Shown piece after piece: positions 17,595 to 27,926 of a stretch of DNA of 64,000 bases. Position numbers and translations under genes: made by a program. Every line of letters starts with the position of its first letter. Position 1 is the first letter of the stretch. A model generated the notes under the pieces. The model saw only the letters and a list, made by a program, of their open reading frames with translations. It was not told where the DNA came from and ran no database searches. Source of the stretch: Neoaquamicrobium microcysteis (GTDB taxonomy: Bacteria; Pseudomonadota; Alphaproteobacteria; Rhizobiales; Rhizobiaceae); NCBI RefSeq assembly GCF_008180155.1, contig NZ_VSZS01000058.1, positions 115,131 to 179,130 on the forward strand. The letters run 5' to 3'.

Positions 17595-17623
17595 TTGACT
17601 TTTTGTGCAGTGCAGCATAAATA
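17595..17623 (+). promoter_or_regulatory. Sigma-70 promoter of the phasin gene
   Basis: TTGACT at 17595-17600 and TAAATA at 17618-17623 are separated by exactly 17 bases, 80 bases before the phasin start. This is one of the best housekeeping promoter matches in the window. Confidence 0.72.
17605..17615. promoter_or_regulatory. Candidate PhaR-type operator inside the phasin promoter
   Basis: GTGCAGTGCAG lies in the spacer between the -35 and -10 boxes. It matches the CTGC-N3-GCAG site described for the PHA-sensing repressor PhaR at seven of eight fixed positions, and its location would block RNA polymerase. Confidence 0.45.
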
Positions 17624-17702
17624 GGTTGCAACGCATAAGAATGCGCGTAACCCGCACCGCCAAGGCCACCAACCAAGGCCCACCCAAGGAAGGTATCGTA
17701 CA

Positions 17703-18032
17703 ATGGTTCAGTCGTTTGAAGACGCCGGCAAAGCCGGCAAGGAATTCATGGACACCGGCCTGAAGAGCTTTGCAGTTCTGTCGAAGAACGTGCAGGCGAT
17801 CAGCGTCGAGGCCAGCGAATATTCGAAGAAGGCCTTCGAGAACGGTTCGGCCGCGCTCGAGAAGCTCGTTTCCGCCAAGTCGGTCGAAAAGGCCGTCGAA
17901 ATCCAGACGGACTACGCAAAGCAGGCCTATGAAGGCTTCGTTGCGCAGGCGACCAAGATGGGCGAGCTCTATGCCGAGATGGCAAAAGATGCCTACAAGC
18001 CTTTCGAATCGGTCGTCGCAAAGGCTAAGTAA
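17703..18032 (+). CDS. Phasin family protein
   Basis: A 109-residue, highly charged and almost wholly helical protein with the pattern of phasin_2: FMDTGLKSFAVLSKNVQAIS, EASEYSKKAFENGSAALEKL, YAKQAYEGFVAQATKMGELYAEMAKDAYKP. Phasins coat polyhydroxyalkanoate granules or, in rhizobia, serve as abundant stress or storage-related proteins. It has its own strong promoter with a PhaR-like site and ends at a strong terminator, so it is a single-gene unit. No PHA synthase gene is nearby. Confidence 0.9.
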   Translation: MVQSFEDAGKAGKEFMDTGLKSFAVLSKNVQAISVEASEYSKKAFENGSAALEKLVSAKSVEKAVEIQTDYAKQAYEGFVAQATKMGELYAEMAKDAYKPFESVVAKAK

Positions 18033-18078
18033 AAAGCCTCAAGGGACGTTGCCGGCCGGTCGCTTGACCGCCGGCTGG

Positions 18079-18108
18079 CCCGGTCGCGCTCGCGCGGCCG
18101 GGTTTTTT
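18079..18108 (+). terminator. Intrinsic terminator of the phasin gene
   Basis: CCCGGTCGCGC (18079-18089) pairs with GCGCGGCCGGG (18092-18102) with one G-T pair, followed by six T residues to 18108. Confidence 0.9.
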
Positions 18109-18281
18109 GTCGTCTGGATCGGTGCAACCAACCGGATGCCGCGGAATTACGCAGCGGAAGGTGGTCTGCGTATTGTCAGCAGGAAAGAAGGCCTTAAAAT
18201 TCCATGACGAATGCCTACATGTCGTGCCTTGAAGGAAGCGCGCGAAAAGTGAAGGATGCGGTGATCAGCGGCGGGGAAACG

Positions 18282-18632
18282 ATGTTCGACTTCGCGGCGA
18301 GAATGCAGGGTGACGACGACCGTGCCAATGGTCCCGGTCGTGGGACAGCGGTCATCACACGCACCAAGACGAAAACGAAAAAGCCTTCGCTCTACCGCGT
18401 GCTCATCCTCAACGACGACTACACCCCCATGGAATTCGTGGTCCACGTGCTGGAGCGTTTCTTCCAGAAGGATCGCGAGGCAGCGACACGCATCATGCTG
18501 CATGTTCACAATCACGGTGTCGGCGAATGTGGGGTCTATACATACGAAGTGGCCGAGACCAAAGTGACACAGGTCATGGATTTCGCCCGACAGCACCAGC
18601 ATCCGCTGCAATGCGTGATGGAAAAGAAATGA
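18282..18632 (+). CDS. clpS: ATP-dependent Clp protease adaptor ClpS
   Basis: The 116-residue adaptor delivers N-degron substrates to ClpAP. The core domain has [40 protein letters not shown] with the N-degron pocket residues, and a C-terminal [17 protein letters not shown]. An N-terminal flexible arm ([20 protein letters not shown]) precedes it as usual. I chose ATG 18282, which has GGGGA just upstream; an in-frame ATG at 18204 would add 26 residues not typical for the family. clpA starts eight bases after the stop, so the adaptor and its unfoldase are co-transcribed. Confidence 0.95.
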   Translation: MFDFAARMQGDDDRANGPGRGTAVITRTKTKTKKPSLYRVLILNDDYTPMEFVVHVLERFFQKDREAATRIMLHVHNHGVGECGVYTYEVAETKVTQVMDFARQHQHPLQCVMEKK

Positions 18633-18640
18633 GGTTCTGA

Positions 18641-21103
<2,463 letters not shown>

Positions 21104-21127
21104 CGCGGCGGATGCGGGGAGGGGACG

Positions 21128-21457
21128 ATGGCCGCTAGCGAACAACATGCCGGCAGGGGTTGGATGCTTTTCCTTCTCCTGTCCGGCTACCTTATCGTGA
21201 CATTTCTCTATCGCGCGTTCGTGACTGGCGGAAGCTGGCCGCCTTCGCCCTGGCACTACGTGTCCATGGGCTTGACGATGATCCTAATCGCCGGTCTCGT
21301 CGGGCAAAAGGCGGTCGTGTCGGCCTCGCTTGCCGGAGACGATCCGAAGCGCCGGTGGATCACGCCGCTGTTCGTGGCGGGCATGGTTTCGGGTTTCGGT
21401 TCGCTGCTCATAAGGCTCACAAGCGAGCAGGCATGGTGGACCGGGCATCTCAACTGA
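21128..21457 (+). CDS. Small membrane protein of unknown function
   Basis: A 109-residue protein with three hydrophobic segments (about 13-28, 45-60 and 81-98) and a TGGSWPPSPWHY loop. I do not recognise a family. It starts 24 bases after clpA with a GGGGAGGGG ribosome site and may be the last gene of the clpS-clpA message. Nothing further can be said about its role. Confidence 0.7.
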   Translation: MAASEQHAGRGWMLFLLLSGYLIVTFLYRAFVTGGSWPPSPWHYVSMGLTMILIAGLVGQKAVVSASLAGDDPKRRWITPLFVAGMVSGFGSLLIRLTSEQAWWTGHLN

Positions 21458-21535
21458 AGGTTTCGGTATCAAAGATCGACTGACCTGCGAAGGAGTGTCG
21501 CGCAGGACGGAACCCTATGCTATCGGCCATAGGAC

Positions 21536-22285
21536 ATGGCCGAACCTGCTCCGCATTCTCCTCCCAACGCTTCCGACTACCGCCGCTGGTTTTTCAAAGG
21601 CGTAGTGGCTTGCGTTTCGATCCCCGCCCTCATCCTCATGAGCGCCTTCGTGGGTTTTGCCGGACTGGCGCGTGAAGCGGGAATCACCCTGCCGCAGGCG
21701 GTGTTCATGGTCGGCGTCGTGTGGGCGCTGCCCGCCAAGGTGGTGCTGATCGGCGCGATCCTGGCTGGAAGCTCGTTGCCTGCCGCCGCATTCGCCGTCG
21801 CGCTCTCATCGGTGCGCTTGACCCCGATGGTGGTCGTGCTGGTACCGGAACTGCGCACCGAGAAGACGCGGCCCTGGGTGCTTTATCTGCTGTCGCAATT
21901 CGTTGCGGTGACATCCTGGGTGCTGGCGATGGAGCGCCTTCGCGAGGTGCCGCGCGACATGCGGACGGCATGGTATGCAGGGCTGGGCGGAACGCTGGTC
22001 GGCGTCAACATGCTGGTCGTCACGGTGATGTACGTGGTAGCCGGCAGCCTGTCGCCAACCCTGTCGGCCGCGCTGCTGATGCTGACGCCGATCTATTTCC
22101 TCACTTCGCTGTGGGGCTCGGCCCGCGAAAGCGCCAGCCATTTCGCGATGATCTTCGGGCTCGTGCTCGGGCCGGTCTTTCACGTTCTGCTGCCGGGCTT
22201 CGACCTGCTTGCAGCCGGCGTGATCGGCGGTGTGGGCGCATTCCTGATCCACAGGCTTCGCAAAGGGAAGGGCGCACCATCATGA
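21536..22285 (+). CDS. azlC: AzlC family branched-chain amino acid exporter, large subunit
   Basis: A 249-residue multi-pass protein of the AzlC family, which with AzlD exports branched-chain amino acids and analogues such as azaleucine. It shows the N-terminal signature ALILMSAFVGFAGLAREAG, the SSVRLTPMVVVLVPELR stretch typical of the family, and at least six membrane segments. Its stop overlaps the azlD start by four bases (ATGA), the usual arrangement. The exact substrate is not determined by the sequence. Confidence 0.92.
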   Translation: MAEPAPHSPPNASDYRRWFFKGVVACVSIPALILMSAFVGFAGLAREAGITLPQAVFMVGVVWALPAKVVLIGAILAGSSLPAAAFAVALSSVRLTPMVVVLVPELRTEKTRPWVLYLLSQFVAVTSWVLAMERLREVPRDMRTAWYAGLGGTLVGVNMLVVTVMYVVAGSLSPTLSAALLMLTPIYFLTSLWGSARESASHFAMIFGLVLGPVFHVLLPGFDLLAAGVIGGVGAFLIHRLRKGKGAPS

Positions 22286-22641
22286 CATTCGACGCGCTCG
22301 ACACCTGGTGGTGGCCGTATCTTTTCATTCTCATCGCCGGATGGTTCGCGACCAACGCGTGGCGGTTTCTCGGCGTCTATCTCGGTGGCCGGTTGCGCGA
22401 GGATACCGACGCGCTGGTGATGGTGCGGGCACTCGCAACCGCACTCGTGGCGGCGGTGATAGGCAACCTCATCGTGTTTCCGAGCGGCGCGCTCGCCGCC
22501 GCGCCGATGGCCCTGCGCATGTTCGCGGCAGCGGCCGGGTTCGCCACCTATCTGCTGGTGCGCAAGAGCGTCGTGGCCGGCATTCTCGCGGCCGAGGCCG
22601 TGCTGATAACGGGCCTCTATTTGATCGGATTCGACGGCTGA
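22282..22641 (+). CDS. azlD: AzlD family small subunit of the branched-chain amino acid exporter
   Basis: A 119-residue membrane protein with four hydrophobic segments and the AzlD-like middle NAWRFLGVYLGGRLREDTDALVMVRALATALVA. It begins inside the azlC stop codon (ATGA) and is expected to form the exporter with AzlC. Its stop ends one base before the convergent HIT gene, leaving no room for a separate terminator between the two. Confidence 0.9.
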   Translation: MTFDALDTWWWPYLFILIAGWFATNAWRFLGVYLGGRLREDTDALVMVRALATALVAAVIGNLIVFPSGALAAAPMALRMFAAAAGFATYLLVRKSVVAGILAAEAVLITGLYLIGFDG

Positions 22642-23073
22642 CTAGGCGGCCAGCGCGGCCCTGATCTTTTCTGCGTTGGCAGCAAGGACGCCCGGATCTT
22701 CCATCTGCCCGGTATGCGGCTTGAGACTCACACCTTCGAAACGGGGAATGATGTGGACGTGAAGGTGAAAGACGACTTGTCCGCCCGCAGGCTCGTTGAA
22801 CTGCTGGACGGTCACACCGTCGGCGGAGAACGCCTTCACCACGGCGCGCGCCAGCTTCTGCGTCGTAGCCATGACGGCGGCGAGGCTATCCGCCTCAACA
22901 TCCAGGATATTGCGAGAGGGCTGCTTGGGGATCACGAGACAGTGGCCGTCGCCGCGCGGCATGATGTCCATGAACGCGAATGTAGCGTCGTCCTCGTAGA
23001 GCTTGTGGGCGGGTAGTTCGCCGCGAAGGATTTTGGCGAAGACGTTGTCGTTGTCGTAGGCGGCCTTGCTCAT
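22642..23073 (-). CDS. HIT family nucleotide-binding hydrolase
   Basis: A 143-residue HIT protein. The histidine triad HLHVHIIP is near residues 105-112, with FAKILRGELPAHKLYEDD and FMDIMPRGDGHCLVIPK upstream as in Hint-type purine nucleoside phosphoramidases. A much longer open frame upstream is not conserved; ATG 23073 gives the standard length. It ends directly against azlD and probably shares a message with the acyltransferase gene upstream of it on the minus strand. Confidence 0.93.
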   Translation of the reverse strand: MSKAAYDNDNVFAKILRGELPAHKLYEDDATFAFMDIMPRGDGHCLVIPKQPSRNILDVEADSLAAVMATTQKLARAVVKAFSADGVTVQQFNEPAGGQVVFHLHVHIIPRFEGVSLKPHTGQMEDPGVLAANAEKIRAALAA

Positions 23074-23147
23074 GTCTTCCTCGATATGCGCGATTGTCGG
23101 CGCATGTTTCGGCGTTCGCGCCGTCAAGGTCAACCTGCGGCGGCGGC

Positions 23148-24353
23148 TCAGCCTCTCCTGAACGGAGCGCGCTCTTCCAGATATTCGCCGATCTCCTCCA
23201 CCTCGCGACGCTCGCGGCGCAGGTAATCCGCGACGGCGTTGCGCAGGCCGGGATGCGCGATGTGGTGGGCGGAATGGGTCGTGACCGGCAGATAGCCGCG
23301 CGCCAGCTTGTGTTCGCCCTGCGCGCCTGCCTCCACGACCTTCAGTCCGTTCGCGATAGCGAAGTCGATTGCCTGATGGTAGCAGACCTCGAAGTGCAGA
23401 AACGGATGATCCTCCACGCAACCCCAGTTGCGGCCATAGAGAGTGTCCGCCCCGATGAAGTTGATTGCCCCGGCTATGTATCGGCCATCGCGACGCGCCA
23501 TCACCAGAAGGATATCGTCGGCCATACGTTCGCCGACGAGCGAGAAGAATTTGCGATTGAGATATGGCCGGCCCCATTTGCGCCCGCCGGTGTCCATGTA
23601 GAAGGCGTAGAAGTCGTCCCACACCGCCTCAGTCAGGTCGCGGCCGGTCAGCCATTCGATCCCGATGCCGGGGGCAAGCGCCTCGCGTCGCTCGCGCTTC
23701 AGCGCCTTGCGCTTGCGTGAGGCGAGAGTGTCGAGAAAATCCTCGTAGCTGCCGTAGCCCTCGTTGAAGAAATGGAACTGCTGATCGGTGCGGTGCAGGA
23801 AACCTGCCTGCGTCAGATTTTCGATGTCCACTTCTTGCGCGAAAGTGACGTGCACAGAGGAAGTGCCGAGCCTGTCGTTAAGCGCCTTGAGCCCCTCGGC
23901 GAGCGCCATGCGCGTGGTCGAAGCATTGCCCGTCAGCGCGGTGAGCAGGCGCGGTCCTGCCGCTGGCGTGAACGGCACCGACGCCTGCAGCTTAGGATAG
24001 TAGCGCCCGCCGGCGCGCTCGAAAGCGTCTGCCCACCCATGGTCGAAGACATATTCACCCTGGCTATGGTTCTTCAGATAGCAAGGTACCGCGCCGACGA
24101 GCTTCCCGTCGGGCCCCTCCAGCCGCAGATGCTGCCCAAGCCAGCCTGTCTGCATCGTCGCGCAGCCGCTCTCCTCAAGCGAAAGCAGGAAGGCGTGCGA
24201 AACGAACGGGTTGTAGGGGGTGCTGGAATCCCGTCGCGTCGTTCCGCCAAGGGTTCCCCATTCATCCGGTGAAAACGCCGACATGCTCTGGACGACGCGA
24301 ATAACAAATTCACCATCGTCGGAGTCTGCCTCCCCGTCACGGATGTCGCTCAT
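23148..24353 (-). CDS. GNAT/FemAB-like protein of the COG3146 family
   Basis: A 401-residue protein with the features of the COG3146 (DUF482) group: NPFVSHAFLLSLEESGCA near the N-terminus, ERAGGRYYPKLQASVPFTPAAGPRLL, and the C-terminal GNAT-like domain with RDGRYIAGAINFIGADTLYGRNWGC and EAGAQGEHKLARGYLPV. The family is predicted to transfer acyl or aminoacyl groups, but I know of no firmly established substrate. ATG 24353 is chosen; GTG 24371 would add six residues. It is followed on the same strand by the HIT gene after 74 bases. Confidence 0.88.
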   Translation of the reverse strand: MSDIRDGEADSDDGEFVIRVVQSMSAFSPDEWGTLGGTTRRDSSTPYNPFVSHAFLLSLEESGCATMQTGWLGQHLRLEGPDGKLVGAVPCYLKNHSQGEYVFDHGWADAFERAGGRYYPKLQASVPFTPAAGPRLLTALTGNASTTRMALAEGLKALNDRLGTSSVHVTFAQEVDIENLTQAGFLHRTDQQFHFFNEGYGSYEDFLDTLASRKRKALKRERREALAPGIGIEWLTGRDLTEAVWDDFYAFYMDTGGRKWGRPYLNRKFFSLVGERMADDILLVMARRDGRYIAGAINFIGADTLYGRNWGCVEDHPFLHFEVCYHQAIDFAIANGLKVVEAGAQGEHKLARGYLPVTTHSAHHIAHPGLRNAVADYLRRERREVEEIGEYLEERAPFRRG

Positions 24354-24415
24354 GCCTTCTAGATACGACACCCATTGTGCGTTGCAAGATCGTGGCGATC
24401 ACGGTTTCGCAACGC

Positions 24416-25126
24416 TCAGGCCTCAAAACCCTCGAAGGTCATCTGGTCCGCATGGGCGAACGTCGTGGTGAGGGCCTCGTCGTTGCGTACCGTCCACGTG
24501 ATGACCGGCATTGCGAGCTTCTCGCGCACGAACGCGACGAACGGATTGGGCAGGTCGTGGACCCCGAACGAAACGAACGAGATCGGATGTGCCAGCATGG
24601 AAAAATGCGCTTCCAGATCGGGCATCATGCGGCCGTGGGCGGTCAGGCCGGCGGGAATGCCGGGAGCCTGCGTGGCGAACTGCCGGATCAGCCAGTGATC
24701 GAACGACATGATGGCCGCATTGCCCTCATAAACTGCCAGCGCCTCGGCGACCGCTGCAACGAGCCCCTCATCCTTGCCTTCGATACCCTTCAGTTCGATG
24801 ACGAGCGGGACGCGGCCGCGCACGCGGGCGAGCATCTCGGCCAGCGTCGGCACATGGTCGGTCGTGCCGCCCACCTTCATCTGAGCCAGCTCGCCGGCGG
24901 TCTTTTCGAATATGGCACCTTCCTGTCCGCACAGACGCTTTAGCACGCCGTCATGGAAGACCACGGGAACGCCATCCGCTGAAAGATGCACGTCGCACTC
25001 GATGGCATAGTTCTTTTCGATCGCGGCATCGAATGCCGACAGCGTGTTCTCCCACCGCGCGTTGTTGAGATCGTGATAGCCGCGATGCGCGATCGGCCGG
25101 CTCGTCAGCCAGGAAAGGTCGGTCAT
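24416..25126 (-). CDS. Glycerophosphodiester phosphodiesterase
   Basis: A 236-residue GDPD-family enzyme without signal peptide, so cytoplasmic like UgpQ. The catalytic stretch is complete: HRGYHDLN with His14, PENT-like WENTLSAF, the metal-binding IECDVHLSADGVPVVFHD with Glu and Asp, and LVIELKG. It should cleave glycerophosphodiesters from phospholipid turnover to sn-glycerol-3-phosphate, the substrate of PlsY. It lies eight bases after the RidA gene on the same strand. Confidence 0.92.
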   Translation of the reverse strand: MTDLSWLTSRPIAHRGYHDLNNARWENTLSAFDAAIEKNYAIECDVHLSADGVPVVFHDGVLKRLCGQEGAIFEKTAGELAQMKVGGTTDHVPTLAEMLARVRGRVPLVIELKGIEGKDEGLVAAVAEALAVYEGNAAIMSFDHWLIRQFATQAPGIPAGLTAHGRMMPDLEAHFSMLAHPISFVSFGVHDLPNPFVAFVREKLAMPVITWTVRNDEALTTTFAHADQMTFEGFEA

Positions 25127-25134
25127 GAGGGTGC

Positions 25135-25599
25135 CTATTTCAGTTCGACGATGGCTTCGATTTCGACGGCCGCGTTCAACGGCAGCACCGCGACACCCAC
25201 CGCCGAGCGCGCATGCTTGCCGCGCGCCCCCAGCACGTCGGCCAGAAAATCCGACGCGCCGTTAGCGACGAGATGCTGTTCGGTAAAATCGGGTGTCGAA
25301 GCCACGAATACCGTGATCTTCACCAGACGGGCGATTCGCTCCAGATCGCCGGTCGCAGCCTGGATTTGGGCGAGGATGTTGATCGCGCACAGCCGGGCCG
25401 CCTTCTTGCCGGCATCCGTGTCGAGGTCGCGTCCTAGCAGGCCCGATGCCATCAGCTTGCCTTCCGCCAGTGGCAATTGCCCCGCTGTCAGCAACAGGTT
25501 GCCGCTCTGCGCAAACGGCACGTAATTGGCTGCGGGCGCGGCTGCGGCGGGCAGGGTGACGCCCAGCGCGGAGAGGCGGTTTTGGATTGTGTCGCCCAT
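25135..25599 (-). CDS. RidA family protein (reactive intermediate deaminase)
   Basis: A 154-residue member of the YjgF/RidA superfamily with YVPFAQSGNLLLTAGQLPL, LNILAQIQAATGDLERIARLVKITVFVAS-type core and a C-terminal ARSAVGVAVLPLNAAVEIEAIVEL, where Arg and Glu form the usual active site. It probably hydrolyses enamine/imine intermediates or a related substrate; the subgroup with the long N-terminal region is less well studied than true RidA. It heads the minus-strand pair RidA and GDPD and is divergent from eipB. Confidence 0.9.
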   Translation of the reverse strand: MGDTIQNRLSALGVTLPAAAAPAANYVPFAQSGNLLLTAGQLPLAEGKLMASGLLGRDLDTDAGKKAARLCAINILAQIQAATGDLERIARLVKITVFVASTPDFTEQHLVANGASDFLADVLGARGKHARSAVGVAVLPLNAAVEIEAIVELK

Positions 25600-25723
25600 G
25601 ATCTATTCCTTATGCTGGCAAGCAGGAGAGGACGGCTTGCGAAACGCGCCCTGCTTCTGCCACGAATGTTTCCTGTGGTGAATAGACAGATTGCGGCACG
25701 CGCCGCGCTACGGAGAATTGTTC

Positions 25724-26557
25724 ATGCGCATTGCGCGCCTTGCCCTTCCTGCCTTCCTGTCTTTGCCGATGCTCGGCCTCGCCCCCGCGCAGGCCGCTGC
25801 CCTGGTGCCGCACCGCGCGGTCTACGATCTCGCGCTGGAGCAGGCCTTCGACCGCTCGGGGATCACGGGTATCAGCGGCCGCATGGTTTATGAGTTCAAC
25901 GGTTCGGCCTGTGACGGCTACACGGTGACGTTTCGATTCGTGACCCAGATCGAAACGGCTGACAGCGCGCGTATGACCGACCAGCAGACGACCACCTACG
26001 AGGACGGGGACGGCGAGAGCTTCAGTTTCGTCACGCGGTCCTTCATCGACGAAGCGCTTCAAAAGGAATTGAAGGGCACCGCGCGGCTGTCGGCTGGCGG
26101 CAACCCGGCCGCCACCGTCGTCTCGATCGAGAAGCCCGAGACGCAGGAACTGCAGCTCGAAGCCACCCAGTTTCCAACCCAGCACCTGCTGGAGTTGATC
26201 CGCAAGGCCGAGGAAGGCGACAGTTTCTACGAGACGACTTTGTTCGATGGTTCGGAAGACGCCAACAAGGTGATGACGACAACCGTCATCATCGGCAAGG
26301 AAGCGCCGGTTCCCGCCAACGACCCGGAAGCCGAAGCAATCGCTCCACTGAGCGACGACGCGTTCTGGCCGGTCGATATCGCCTATTTCGACATGGAAAG
26401 CGACGAAGGCGAGGAACTGCCGACCTACCGGATCAGCTTCAAGCTGCACGAGAACGGCGTGACGCGCGATCTCGTGATGGACTACGGCGATTTTTCCATG
26501 ACCGGTCGGCTGGTCGATCTGTCGCTGTTCGACGCACCTGAAAACTGCGCCGAGTAG
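25724..26557 (+). CDS. eipB: EipB-like periplasmic cell envelope integrity protein (DUF1849)
   Basis: A 277-residue exported protein: a signal peptide (MRIARLALPAFLSLPMLGLA to AQAA) precedes a beta-rich domain with LVPHRAVYDLALEQ, GISGRMVYEFNGSACDGYT, a central ERK-like acidic region and LFDGSEDANKVM. This matches Brucella EipB, a periplasmic beta-spiral protein needed for envelope integrity. Two cysteines, one in SACDGY and one four residues from the end (ENCAE), correspond to the pair that forms a disulfide in EipB. GGAGA precedes ATG 25724. Confidence 0.9.
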   Translation: MRIARLALPAFLSLPMLGLAPAQAAALVPHRAVYDLALEQAFDRSGITGISGRMVYEFNGSACDGYTVTFRFVTQIETADSARMTDQQTTTYEDGDGESFSFVTRSFIDEALQKELKGTARLSAGGNPAATVVSIEKPETQELQLEATQFPTQHLLELIRKAEEGDSFYETTLFDGSEDANKVMTTTVIIGKEAPVPANDPEAEAIAPLSDDAFWPVDIAYFDMESDEGEELPTYRISFKLHENGVTRDLVMDYGDFSMTGRLVDLSLFDAPENCAE

Positions 26558-26561
26558 TTGC

Positions 26562-26864
26562 GTGGCGGTCTATGTGGACGAGCCGGTTTGGCCTTGGGCG
26601 GGACGCCGATGGTGCCATATGCTTGCCGACGACGAGGCCGAACTGCATCGCTTCGCGGCAAGGATAGGCATCCACCGCCACGCCTATCAGGGGCCGCCGA
26701 AGACATCCGCTCCGCACTACGACCTGACCGGGCTGGAGCGGGATCGCGCCGTACGCATGGGTGCGCAGCCCGTCGGGCGCGAGCAGATCGTCGCCGTTTT
26801 CCGCCGAGTGCGCGAGCCCCGCAAGAACAAGATGAGACAGCAATTGCCGGCTGCGGCGGAATGA
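26562..26864 (+). CDS. DUF4031 family protein
   Basis: A 100-residue protein starting at GTG 26562 with AVYVDEPVWPWAGRRWCHMLADD, LHRFAARIG and HYDLTGLERDRAVRMGA, the pattern of DUF4031. The function is unknown. It begins four bases after eipB and is probably co-translated with it. The C-terminus reaches into the region just before the rpsB promoter. Confidence 0.85.
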   Translation: MAVYVDEPVWPWAGRRWCHMLADDEAELHRFAARIGIHRHAYQGPPKTSAPHYDLTGLERDRAVRMGAQPVGREQIVAVFRRVREPRKNKMRQQLPAAAE

Positions 26865-26880
26865 CCTGACACCGAGGCGG

Positions 26881-26909
26881 TTGCGTTTTACCGCCACAGC
26901 CTCTATATG
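26881..26909 (+). promoter_or_regulatory. Candidate promoter of the rpsB cluster
   Basis: TTGCGT at 26881-26886 and TATATG at 26904-26909 are 17 bases apart. Transcription from here would start near 26916 and give a leader of about 120 bases. Confidence 0.5.
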
Positions 26910-26915
26910 CGCGCA

Positions 26916-27037
26916 CATTCCACACACGGGCTTTGGCCTCTGACCGGGAGAAATCCGGCTGAGACCTCCGGTGGCGGAGAGGGGACTGCCCCGATCCGTC
27001 GATGGTCCGTGGAGGCAAACCGGAAAAGGAAAAGACA
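26916..27037 (+). promoter_or_regulatory. Structured 5' leader of rpsB, possible S2 autoregulation site
   Basis: About 120 untranslated bases before rpsB are rich in short complementary segments: CCGG-GAGAAAT-CCGG near 26944, CTCCG-GTGG-CGGAG near 26968 and GGGG-ACTG-CCCC near 26983. Ribosomal protein S2 represses its own mRNA in other bacteria through such leaders. The structure has not been computed here. Confidence 0.45.
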
Positions 27038-27820
27038 ATGGCTCTGCCTGATTACAGCATGCGCCAGCTTCTCGAGGCTGGTGTTCACTTCGGCCACCAG
27101 ACCCACCGCTGGAACCCGAAAATGGCGCCTTATATCTTTGGCGCCCGCAACAACATCCACATCATCGACCTGTCGCAGACCGTGCCGCTGCTGCACCAGG
27201 CGCTCAAGGTCGTGTCCGACACCGTGGCCCGTGGCGGCCGCGTGCTGTTCGTCGGCACCAAGCGTCAGGCGTCCGACATCGTCGCCGATTCGGCTTCGCG
27301 CTCCGCGCAGTACTACGTCAATTCGCGCTGGCTCGGCGGCATGCTGACCAACTGGAAGACGATCTCCAACTCGATCTCCCGCCTGCGCAAGCTCGACGAG
27401 CTGCTGGCCGGCGAGGCCCAGGGCTTCACCAAGAAGGAGCGCCTGAACCTCGAGCGTGAGCGCGAGAAGCTGGACAAGGCGCTGGGCGGCATCAAGGACA
27501 TGGGCTCGACGCCGGACCTGATGTTCGTGATCGACACCAACAAGGAAGCGATCGCGATCCAGGAAGCCAAGCGTCTCGGCATCCCGGTTGTTGCGATCAT
27601 CGATTCCAACTGCGATCCGGACAAGATCGACTACCCGATTCCGGGCAACGACGACGCAGCCCGCGCCATCCAGCTCTATTGCGACCTCATCGCCAAGGCG
27701 GCGATCGACGGCATCGCCCGTCAGCAGGGCGCGCTGGGCGTCGATGTCGGCGCTTCGGCCGAGGCTCCCGCGGAGCCTGCACTGGACGAGACGCCCGCCG
27801 AGGAAAACAAGGGCGCGTAA
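27038..27820 (+). CDS. rpsB: 30S ribosomal protein S2
   Basis: The 260-residue S2 protein starts with [21 protein letters not shown] and carries the usual [29 protein letters not shown] and [19 protein letters not shown] segments. The C-terminal acidic tail ([23 protein letters not shown]) is longer than in E. coli, as is common in Rhizobiales. AAGGA precedes ATG 27038. It heads the cluster with tsf, pyrH, frr and the envelope genes. Confidence 0.98.
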   Translation: MALPDYSMRQLLEAGVHFGHQTHRWNPKMAPYIFGARNNIHIIDLSQTVPLLHQALKVVSDTVARGGRVLFVGTKRQASDIVADSASRSAQYYVNSRWLGGMLTNWKTISNSISRLRKLDELLAGEAQGFTKKERLNLEREREKLDKALGGIKDMGSTPDLMFVIDTNKEAIAIQEAKRLGIPVVAIIDSNCDPDKIDYPIPGNDDAARAIQLYCDLIAKAAIDGIARQQGALGVDVGASAEAPAEPALDETPAEENKGA

Positions 27821-27863
27821 TCCTGCCGGCCGCGCCAGCGGCCATCACTTTTAACTTTCGGCA

Positions 27864-27900
27864 GGCGCACCTTGGAAACCCACGGTGCGCCGCGCTTTTT
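27864..27900 (+). terminator. Hairpin with T-tract between rpsB and tsf
   Basis: GGCGCACC (27864-27871) and GGTGCGCC (27884-27891) form an eight-pair stem followed by GCGC and five T residues. In position it resembles a partial terminator that lowers tsf expression relative to rpsB. Confidence 0.7.
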
Positions 27901-27926
27901 GAACGAACGGAATTGAAGAGGCGACA

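Noticed and set aside
26935..26990. Possible TPP riboswitch in the rpsB leader because of a CTGAGA motif near 26960
   Set aside because: The second conserved TPP block (ACCTGATCTGG type) is missing and the downstream gene is rpsB, not a thiamine gene.
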